A stretch of DNA of 64,000 bases from Misgurnus anguillicaudatus (taxonomy: Eukaryota > Chordata > Actinopteri > Cypriniformes > Cobitidae). Below are positions 47,044 to 57,600 of the stretch, in pieces. The notes beneath the pieces are model-generated. The model saw nothing but the letters and a program-made list of their open reading frames with translations, was not told the origin of the DNA and searched no databases. Where the stretch lies: contig NC_073340.2 of the NCBI RefSeq assembly GCF_027580225.2, positions 18,298,001 to 18,362,000 of the forward strand, written 5' to 3'. The position numbers and the translations under genes were made by a program. Positions within the stretch are counted from its first letter, which is position 1. Each line of letters starts with the position of its first letter.

Positions 47044-47516
47044 CATAGATATGTATAAAGGCTAGATGGCTCAAGGCGGAGTCCCTAACGGCATCACCTG
47101 GCGGCCATCTTAGGACAGGGCGCTCGCTCACTCGTAGCATTGAGTTTAATGGTGCAGGTACTTTTAAATGACCATAACTTGCTCAATTTTCTACCGATTT
47201 TCAAACGGTTTGGGTTTTTACAAACGTTATTAACGTGGCTATAATTATGGATGCTTTAACATGTTTCATGAATTTATTTTTTATTTTTAGTATAGGTATG
47301 CAGTGTCATAGGTACATCTTTGACGTTTATAACAAACCAAACCGTTTGAAAATCGGTAAAAAATTAAGCAAGTTATGGTCATTTAAAAGTACCTGCATCA
47401 TTAAAACTCAACGCTACGAGTGAGCGAGCGCCCCGTCCCAAGATGGCCGCCAAAATGCGGACGTTGCACTCAATTGGCCAGCAGCGCGGACGAGCCATCT
47501 AGCCTTTATATCTATG
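47044..47516. mobile_element. Foldback MITE in the copia LTR, 8-bp TSD
   Basis: The left end CATAGATATGTATAAAGGC and right end 'gcctttatatctatg' are inverted; most of the element is palindromic ('aagtacctgcatcatta' mirrors 'aatggtgcaggtactt'). A perfect 8-bp direct repeat TTCATCAG flanks it (47036-47043 and 47517-47524), pointing to hAT-type mobilisation. Confidence 0.88.
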
Positions 47517-47539
47517 TTCATCAGTGTGTGTGTGAGAGC

Positions 47540-47733
47540 TTTTTTTTTTTTTTTTAAATATATATATATTGCAATCAAAAAGAAAGATACAGCGACATAT
47601 AGTCAATTTCAAGTAATAAACATAAGAAATCATCAGATAAGATAAGTACATGAAGTTTTGAAGAAATTCACATTAAGATCATGAAGGGAAAAAATACAAA
47701 TAATAATAATAATAATAAAACAAGCAAAATATA
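47540..47733 (-). mobile_element. Poly(A)-tailed retroposed fragment, 14-bp TSD
   Basis: It starts on the + strand with a T-run of about 17, so it is a minus-strand insertion with a poly(A) tail. It is flanked by a perfect 14-bp repeat gtgtgtgtgagagc (47526-47539 and 47734-47747). The body contains an (AAT)n run and no ORF. The signature is LINE-type target-primed insertion of an RNA 3' end; the source is unknown. Confidence 0.82.
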
Positions 47734-48261
47734 GTGTGTGTGAGAGCTGCTCCGAGTCCGTGAGAATGATGTGTCGGCAGCCAGTTAATAAACATACTAA
47801 AAGATTAATCTCCATCCTCATCATTTACCTCCGAATGCATCGCTAGCTGCAAACATTAGTGTAGCACAACTCAACAATTACACTAAGAGAAATATATTAG
47901 CATTACATTAATAGAAATATATTACACTACTATTTTATTATAAAGCTTTTTATATTTAAAAAGTTATAATAAAATATGCAAAATCATTAAATATTAAGAC
48001 ACATACACAGATTTTGAATCCAGAACAATTTAATATACTTTATATTGTGTTGTGTCCATTACAAAAATATCTAGTTGTAATTAAAAGTAAATTAATCAAA
48101 CAACCACATTTGTTTTTCCTAAATAAAGTTTCTAAGAAATAAAAGAGAGATTGCATTACGTACACACTCTTTAAAAAAATGAGTGCATTGATGCGTGACA
48201 AGCATTCTACATCATAATAATGGTAAGTGACATCATAATGCTCGCGCGTTCCACAGACGGG

Positions 48262-48268
48262 TATAAAA
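48262..48268 (+). promoter_or_regulatory. TATA box of the PIM-like kinase gene
   Basis: TATAAAA sits in 'cgggtataaaaggccgc', preceded by a GC-rich 'ctcgcgcgttccacag'. A start of transcription about 30 bases later, near 48293, would give exon 1 a leader of about 325 bases in which the first ATG is the proposed start at 48617. Context and spacing are good; no experimental start is available. Confidence 0.65.
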
Positions 48269-48292
48269 GGCCGCTGACGGGACCGCGTCACC

Positions 48293-48656
48293 ACTCATTC
48301 AGTGATCGTTCTGAGCGCAAGCGAAGAAAATCATAGAAAGAGACCTATTTACAAAGCGATAAAAAGCTACATCGAGTGTGAGAGTGCAGAAATACTCAAG
48401 ATTACAACCACTTATACGTAGAGTATTTGTGTGTGTTCACGAGTGTTTTCGACCACTTGATCGCTCATCACTTCTCCGGTTTGTCCCTCACTAACACCGA
48501 GGGCATCACCGTTGAGAGGCGTCGACAGACTGGAAGTCAGCGTTCGTAGTGACAGTTTCTCTGATCTGATCATCTATCAGTTAAGGGATTCGTCGCACTT
48601 CGCAGACGGAAAGTTCATGGAGACGATTTTACGCACTGAGGACGACAGTCCAAAAG
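48293..48656 (+). other. Exon 1 of the kinase gene: long leader plus 13 codons
   Basis: From the inferred transcription start to the donor AAAAG|gtaa. The second half is a copy of the acidic cassette (..CCCTCACTAACACCGAGGG.., SDSFSDLIIYQ, SSHFADGKF). A 2-base net loss relative to exon 2 shifts its frame upstream of the ATG at 48617, so only METILRTEDDSPK is translated. The cassette copy has thus become mostly 5' UTR. Confidence 0.6.
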
Positions 48657-51600
48657 GTAAGTTCACGTGAATTAAGTGCAAACTACATTTGTGCGCATAT
48701 TGGATTCTTTAATATGAGTAGCAGACCCTGTTTGTTTTATGGCCTAACTGAACACGGTTATCAGGCAATGAGTATATTAATAAAAATGTCTAAAGTATTG
48801 AGCACTTAAATATCCGCTTACAAAAATTAACCACGGTTTTGCTAATAATTGTAATCAATACACACAAAAAGACCATGCCCTGCTAAAAACACCATAGACC
48901 ACCATCATTCCCATGGTGGTTTGTTGCTGGTTTAGCTGGTGGTCACCAATAGGGATGTCCCGATACCACTTTTTCATTTCCGATTATGATACCAGAATTC
49001 CGAATATCAACTGATACTAATCCTACTGTAATTAAATGTGTATAGTGCTTTCTGCTAAATCTAGTATAATTTTAAATGTAAAAATCAATGATTGAAAATG
49101 ATTTACAAGTTTAAGGAAACATTAGTAATTATTAGTCATGAGTGTTTAGGAGAACATATAATAGGTACGTTTGATTAATAAAAAAAGAAAGAAAAGTTTG
49201 ATCAATAAAAAAAACTTTGATCAATTAAGTATGCTAAAAAAAATCTTAATTGCGTAAAAATGTAGTAAAGCTTTAGTGTGCAGATGGTCATTTTGGGAAT
49301 TATGCACTTGACCGGACTTTTTATACACATTCCGGGTGCGAATTGATGCGCTTAAATCATCCTGTATGCTACGTTTATGGGCTTCCTGGGCGCAGAATTG
49401 ATTCGCCTGGATCATCGTCTCATGAGAATCCTTGTAGGCCTACTGCAATGAAAAGTTCATAACTGTTAAAACACAGAGAGATGTGTCATGTTCTCAGCAT
49501 ATAGTGAATTGCATCCATCCAACGGCTTCCTGAGACTTTATAAAATCAGATGTTTAAAATAGCCAACAGTTATCTTGTGTGTGCATGTGTGAATGACGTT
49601 TCATCCGTCCGCTTCAAGAGATGTGCATCGATGCATCGCGTTCCCATTAAAAAGACCTGTCTGAAATCGATTCTGAATCGCAAGGTTCCGATTCTGTGTT
49701 TCATGCACAGCTTGTGCATGTACCTTATCAATCTAAAATCATAAGTCTGAGTCATTTATAACGTGCATTTAAAAAATCAACACTCGTTCAAACACAATCA
49801 TTCAAAATATTCTTTATTATCATGAAAATACCTGAAACAATCTAAAGAATAGCGATATAAATAGGCTTCTAGAATCTAGATATTTTTTGGAACAGCGTTT
49901 TGTAATGATACTTCTTCTGTGGCACAAATGCATTTCTGCACTCTTGATATAATGGGTATGGTTTTCTAACAAAGTTAGCGTCCGTACGGAGCATAAAAGG
50001 CAGAAAACCTGCATGCCTGCACAATCATATCACCGTATTATTTACAACGACACAAAAGTAGCGGAATGCCTTATAGGCCCACTTCCGGCCTCAGACTGTC
50101 ATGACGTAGGGTTCTGCGCTTCTGCAGTTGGTTAGCATTGTTTGGATGTGGCGGCATTTCACCGTAATTCATTCAAATTCATTCACTGGGAAAACGCGCA
50201 TTTGCCCGATTAATTGTCACAGTGGATTAACTCAGTTTGCGAGTAAGTTAACGTTACAGTGTTACTTAAATATCTTTAAATGTGCGTTTGTTCTTTCACA
50301 TGAAGCTATTGTGTGTATTAAAAGACTTTAAATATAGTGCATAAAACGTTTGGTGCTTTTATAATACTTTGTACTTTTAATAGCTTGTCAGTAACAACCA
50401 CGGCGAACGCACACATATCTGAATTGGGTCGGTCCTCGATTCAATATCCGATCCAGCCCAAAACCCCGGATCGGCCCGATACCGAGATACCGATCCAGCA
50501 TATCGGATCGGGGCATCCCTAGTCACCAGCATACCAGCACCAAAACAAAACATATGCTGGTCTTGCTGGTATGCTGTTTTTTCAGCAGACACTACACTTT
50601 TACCACAAAAAACATGTTTAATTTTTGTAAGGGTCACACATTACTATGTTTGTTATATTGTATGTTCATGTTGTATGTATGTTCATGTTTTAAAGATAAC
50701 AGAGCAATAGTTTAAAAGTACAGAAACAGGCGTAGAAACACAAGCGTTTTCTCATTGAACTTCTTCTTTAACTACAGTGTGTTTGCCCCTCACTAACACC
50801 GAGGGTGGCATTACTAAGAGAGGCGTTGACAGGCTTGAAGTCAGCGTTTGGAGTGACAGTTTCTCTGATCTGATCATCTATCAGTCACGGGATTCGTCGC
50901 ACTTCGCAGACGTAAAGTTCATGGAGACGTCACTTTTACGCACTGAGGACGACAGTCCAAAAGGTGAGATCAAGTGAATTTAAGTGCAAACTACATTTAT
51001 GCGCTTATTGGATTCTATAATATGAGTAGATTAGCAGACAACGTTTGTTTTATGGCCTAACTGAACGCGGTTATCAGGCAATATGACGTATCAGTATATG
51101 ACGTATATGTGCATTTCTCATTAAACTTCTTCTTTAACTACAGTGTGTTTGCCCCTCACCAACACCGAGGGTGGCAAGAGTAGAGAAGCCCATGGACAGG
51201 ACACCAGCGTTTTGAGTGAACTTTTCTCTGATCTGAAAAACATCCAGGGATGGGATTTGTTGTTCTCCGCTGACCACATGTCCATGGAGCCTTTTACTAC
51301 ACATGCTGAGCCAAAAGGTAAGATGAAATTAACGAATGTGCAAACTAAATCTTTACTCTTAGTAGAATAGCACACAAAGACATCTGTTATATAACCCAAC
51401 TTAAGATGGTTATTGGACAATAGTGTATTTTTATTGGGTACATTAAATGTCAGTGTTGACCACTTAAATAATTTTATTTATGTTATTTTCATAAGAATAA
51501 TAGTAGTAATTTGCAGTTATAACAGTAGATGGTCCAGTTTACTGCAATGTTAAAGTACAACAAGCAAGGAGAGCAAATTTCACTGTAAATAAATCGGGGG

Positions 51601-54600
51601 TTAATACTTCAGTCTGGGGAAATATTTGACAGTGCAAATTGAGTTGGAGATCAGGTCTTCATTATGATTGGTTGATCAGGGACTAACCAGTGACCCAACC
51701 ATTACTAATAAATGTAGTTTCGCATACGTCATCCGTGACCTCTTGACGTATTGATGCATTACATGAGGTCGCGATGGCGCGCCACAGGACCCGAGGAAGA
51801 CGAGAAGTTGTGGTTTAAAAGTGCATATTTTTTTATTTTTCTTGCCAAAAACGACAATCGTTTCACTAGTTAAGGCCCTAATGCCTCATTTGAGATTATT
51901 TAGAGTCCTTTGAAACTGCAATTTTAAACTGCCTTAAAACTGTTACGTGTTGGGGTCCTGGAATGTTTTCCTCAAAAAGCATAATTTCTTCTCGACTGAA
52001 CTAAAAAAGACATAAACATTTTGGATGACATGGTGGTGAGTAAATTATCTGGATTTTTTTAAAGAAAATAGACTAATCCTTTAAGCCAAATAAATGTCCT
52101 GAACAAAAACAGGCCCTGCCATACTTTCTATGTAGTGTGATTGGGTGCCATATGGAATATGTTTCCTGGTACTTACATCACTTACATTTGAAAAGATGGC
52201 CCGGAGCAATAGTACATTTCTTTGGAGCAATAGTAGAAGTGCAAAAGCAGGTGTACAAACACAATTGTTAACCTTTGATTTCTCATCATATCCTCAGCAT
52301 GTTTGTCCGACATCCTCACCGATGGTGACATCTTTGAGAGGAGAGGAGTCGATGGACCAGAAGTTGACGGTTGTAGTGACCGATTCCTTGATTTGACTAT
52401 CCATCAGTCACAGGATTCGTCACTCCCTGAGTACTCTCTGAGTCCAAAAGGTGAGATGAATTGAACATGTAACCTACATTTATGGTGACGTTAGATAGAA
52501 GATCTGTAATATTAGTAGATGCCTGTTTTTATGGCCAAGTGTCGTAACAAAACGTAAAGTACGTCGTATGTGCGTGTGTCTACTGTTCATATGACTTACA
52601 TTTGAAAAAAGCCACCCAACTAAAGTTTTCTTGTAGTTTAACGTTATTAATTTTTAAATTTGAGGATCAGAGAGAAAAAGAGTGATAGTGTGAAAACACA
52701 GAAATGCACAAGTGTATAAACACACGCGTTGTTTCATTTAACCTGTTTTTTTAACACCCTGTCCACAGTATGTTTGTCCCTCACTGACATCGAGGTTGAC
52801 ATTGGAGTAAATGAATTGGAAGTTGACATTTGTAGTGACAGTTTCCCTGATCCGATTGACATCGTTTCACGGGATTTGTCACTCACTCCTGGTAACAGGC
52901 CAATGGATGTGTCACACACTGTGGACGACAGCCCAGAAGGTAAGAGGAAATCGATGTGTAAACTAAAGCCTCACCAATATGAGTTTTTTTTTTGGGGGGG
53001 GGGGTGATACAGATAGGGAGTAAAAAAAGACAGATAATGAGATATAGTATGTGTATCGATATTCTTATGTGTATATTATAGTACAGTACACACAGTATAT
53101 TATACTACAGTACTGTAAACAGAGTACACTATATACACTAACAGAATGTACTATATATAAATAAAGCATTTTTTGCAATGATCACTCAAATGTGGTGATC
53201 AACACTTAAAATGACGTGACGAAGATGTAATACAGGCAGGCATGTTTAACAATTTAATAATAAACTTTATTATCCAATATGAGTCTGATATAAGTGCACT
53301 AGTAAACTTGACCTAATATAAATAACTTTAAAACACAAACAAAACAAAACATATATAACTTGAATCATTAGCAGTTTTGATGAGAATAACTTTATATTGG
53401 ACTTGAAAAGGGATACTTATGGAGTCAGTAGCTACGTTTACAAGGACACCTTTAGCCTCCATCGGAATGAAATCATTCTGATTGATAAATCCAAGCATGG
53501 CGTTTACATGAACACTTTATAATGCGATGGGATTGATGTGCGTGTTTATATGGCACAAGCGTTAAATCAGATTTGATCATTTGACATGCACACATTGCAC
53601 AAATATAGGTTCGCGCTGCTTCAATATACGCATACAATCATTGTCGTCCTAAAATCGCTTTGTGTTTATTTCAGGTCATAATTAATAAACGACGAGCACA
53701 CAGAGCTTTGTGCTGTGCTGATTATCAAGCAGCAGCAAAAACACCTATTCACATGTGTGCTGCAGAGACCGTCCGCGAGAGCGAGTTCAAACATGTGCGT
53801 TTGTGGATCAGAGTGTAAATCATTGACTGACCGGAGAACGCCGTCTCGTATCACTTTACAGAGGATTGGAATGAGATTAGGAAAATTTAAGAAAGAAAAG
53901 ACAGTCGCCTCATGTGATTCCCTTTAATGAAACAAACTCGTATTTTTTGCGTCATTACGCCAATTTTACGTTATTGCACGTGTGCATATGCTCCACACTC
54001 CAGTCCAGTAGATGGCAGACATGCACCTTTAAGTGGGTTTGTCAACCGCCATAAAAAAGAAACTAAGAAGAAAATTGCACACGCGCGGAGCGTCCCAGTT
54101 TCAGTTATCAATCCGATCAAGTGTTTACATGTCCTTTTGAGCGGATTACAAAAGGTATAAACCACTCCTCGGCTTGGCTCTTTTTATTCCGATTAAAGTG
54201 TTTACATGGAGCATTTTCATTCGGATTGAAAATTTATACCACTTACAATTGTCCATGTAAACGCAGCTACTGTTTATTAGCTTTACAGTAGGTTATGTAC
54301 TTTACAAATTAGTTAGCAACTTACCGTTAAGAAGACAATGTTTGACTGACAACATACTAATTTAATGTGTAATGTACTGCACAACGTTTTTATAATGCGA
54401 ACCCACAGTGTTTTGTGTGGACTTTAAACCTTCTTAAAACTAAAGCATCTGCTCTCCGCCTCTTTCATGTTGTGAGGGTGTGAAAATTGCGCAAACTTAT
54501 TTAATCAATTGCTCTGAAATTATCATATTCAGCAACAACACACGCAGCTGTAATCTCACATACTGTATTAGTGCTTGACTGCGCATCAATTAAAATGCGT

Positions 54601-57600
54601 CATTTCTCCTGCTTGCGTCATTTCTCCTGCTTGCATTTTAGCAACTCGCAAAGGGACAAAAGAGACGGATTAAAAACAGCAAGTGTAAACGGCAACGTAT
54701 CTCTTTCATCCACTTATAATCCAATCGTCCAAAATGTGTCTTAAAGGGATAGTTCGGCCAAAAACGATATTAAACCCATTATTTACTCACCCCCAAGCTG
54801 TCCAAGTTGCATATGTCCATCGTTTTTCAGACAAACACATTTTTGGATATTTTAGAAAATATTTTAGATCTTTCTGTTGATTAAATGTAATGTTACGGGG
54901 TCCAGCAATAGTCCACGACCTTCAAGTCCAAAAAAAGTGCGTCCATCCTTCACAAATTAAATCCAAACGGCTCCAGGATGATAAACAAAGGTCTTCTGAG
55001 GGTAATCCGTGCGGTGTTGTTGTAGAAATATCCATATTTAAAATGTTATTAACGTTATTAACTACCTTTGGTAATTTACCAACTTGCACTTATACGTACG
55101 TATAAATGTGTGTAAGTATCCACACAACTCTGAGGATGCTTACGTAGAGGATCTAGCGGTAGAATAGCGATACTACTCCGGACTGTCCCCAGTGTTAAAA
55201 CAACACTTTGTCTATTTATTAACCACACCCAGGTGTTAAAATTATTAGTGTTTATAACAGCAAATCAGTGTTGACGTTAATAATTTATTGTGAATTGTCG
55301 TCAAATTAGTCTATCCTTGACCCAGTGCAATGGCTTATCTTGCGTCATTGGAAAACATTTATTTAATATAAAAATAAGTAGGGGTGTGACGGATCACAAA
55401 ACTCAAAATTCGGATCACATTGTGGTTTTTGAGGCACGGATCGGATAACTTTTCGGGTCAGCAAATAAAGGGGGGTGGGAAAATCTAAAAACAAATAAAG
55501 AAATTACAATCATTTATTAAAAAAACAAAGTTGCACATCAAGTAAGGTCTGAAATTAGCATTACGTACAGAAATGGAATCAAATGAATAATAACCACTGA
55601 TAATAACACTGTATTTATCGTCTAAATTAAATATAATTATAATTCTTTTAGAGCTACAGAAGGGATTTTCTCTTTGTCTTGTGTTGTTTGATTACCATTA
55701 ATGACACAGAGTTAAGTAGGTTAATTGAGGTTACTGTCGCTTTAAGAGAAGAACGAACCTGGTTTCTGCCTGTAATCTATAGATACACTTAAGACATAAA
55801 TGTTTTTTTTTATACTGTTTAGATCATTTTGTTTGTATATGCGCTGTCAAGAACAAAGATTTTATGTTCGCTTGCTTTTTGAAAAGCTTCTCTACGTCTA
55901 TGCACTACTGAGTGCACTTAAACGTGCGCACACACACACAGACGGAGGCACAGCATAAACAGTCACCCCACATAAAAACATTGTTGTTTTTCATTGCTCT
56001 ATTCACCAAATGTATTTTATTGGACTATAGTATGAGACACAGTAGCGCATCTCTCTTCTGATCTTTAAAGGGAAATAGTGATGATCACGTCTGACTGGAT
56101 CTGGAATGGACGCATTCAACCTCATGTGCATCTGTGCATACAGAAATCTGCCTTTAACGCCTTTTTGGGGTTAAATTGTTTAAAATCACTTGAATGTTAT
56201 CATTTGCAAGCCTTGAAACACGTGCAACTGATAAACTTTCCCTATTTAAATTTGCGCATTAATCTGCGAACTGCATGCGAGCCGAACCGTGGGTCTTGAT
56301 CTGTATGAATCCGTCACAGCACTGTGTTGTCAGCTTTCCTCCTTATGAATTCAATTAACTGTGATGATATTTAATGTGCGGTCAGAGATGTTTTTAACAG
56401 TTTACTGTGTGGTTCTCTTGGTTTCAGAACAAAATGGCGCAGGGAGAAAGATGGCAGGAATCCGTGGGTTCTTTAAGGGAACTTGTAAGGCTGTGAAACG
56501 TCTCTTTCTCCCCAGCCGCAGTACTGAAGTGGAGCCTATTGTTCCCTCACTGCAGCCGGACAAACCTCGATCTGATGGAGGGCTGTCTGTCCCAGTTGTG
56601 TCCGGTCTCGAGCAAAGTTCAGGTTCCCACTCGCTCGAGGATAGACCTGATGCGTGTCCGGTTGATGAGGAAAATGCAGCCGAAGTTTGCTCAGTGCCCG
56701 ATCAAACTTTAAACACGGATTCAGATTTTCATAGAAAAGCGCATGTATTGGATACATCGGACATAATGTCTGCGTCCTCTGTGCACAATGCTGATGAAGG
56801 TGTCCTTCAGAGGAATGGCGCTGAATCACTGACAGAACAAATGCTAGCAGTGCTAGACTCTTTTCTGAAATCTGATATACAGTCTATAAAGGTGGAGGAA
56901 ACTTCATCAGATGATATAGACATGAACACTGTGGTAAAGAGACACCTGGTATCTGACACTGTGTTGTCAAATGAACCTAATGAAACCTCTAATGGGATCA
57001 AACCAAATGGTAAGAGGAAATAAGACAAATATACAAAGATAAGAGCATCATACAGTGATGATAGTTTTGATTTGCATGCACAAGTGTACAAACGCAAGCG
57101 TTGTCTCATTTAACCTCTTTTTTAACACCCTGTCCACAGTATGTTTGCCCCTCACTGACACAGAGGTTGACATTGGAGTCAATGGATTGGAAGTTGACAT
57201 TTTTAGTGACAGTTTCCCTGATCCGATTGACATCTGTTCACGGGATTTGTCACTCACTCCTGTTAACATGCCAATGGATGTGTCACACACTGTGGACGAC
57301 AGCCCAGAAGGTAAGAGGAAATCAATGTGTAAACTAAAGCCTCACTGATATGAGGTTCTTTTGGAGGGGTGGTGATACAGATAGGGAGTTAAAAGAAAGA
57401 AATATAACAATATATATTGGCCGATTTCATCCACACTAACTGAACCAAACAGTATGTGTTACTTGAATCCAAACTCATCCACCAGTAACTCATTGCTGTG
57501 TCTGTAAAGTACCTCCTTCTTCTGCTTTTTTGCAATTATTACGGTGAGGGATAAAGCACAATCATGTGACTTATAAAGGGAGGTGTTGTTACCATATATG

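Larger units (their letters stand above)
46880..47870 (+). repeat. Copia 3' LTR, interrupted twice
   Basis: A polypurine stretch 'aagtggggg' precedes TGTTGGAATATGG, the expected TG start of an LTR right after pol. LTR sequence continues to 47043, is interrupted by a MITE (47044-47516), resumes at 47517-47539, is interrupted by a poly(A)-tailed insertion (47540-47733), and resumes with 'ctgctccgagtccg' and 'agttaataaacatac' (possible polyadenylation signal). The LTR end near 47865 is only approximate because no 5' LTR is present for comparison. Confidence 0.7.
52940..56427. other. Intron 5 of the kinase gene, filled with DNA transposons
   Basis: Holds a poly-G tract near 52990; a foldback element (53426-54272); one end of an 'aaagggatagttcggcc' MITE at 54744 with no clear partner; and a hAT-like remnant (about 55379-56320). 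The last about 100 bases ('gtgttgtcagctttc' to 'cttggtttcag') are repeated before exon 8. No extra exon in phase recognised. Confidence 0.55.

Noticed and set aside
50777..53007. Short ORFs at cassette exons as separate small genes
   Set aside because: They start at GTG/ATG by chance next to splice acceptors; phases and exact total length fit one spliced transcript with the kinase.
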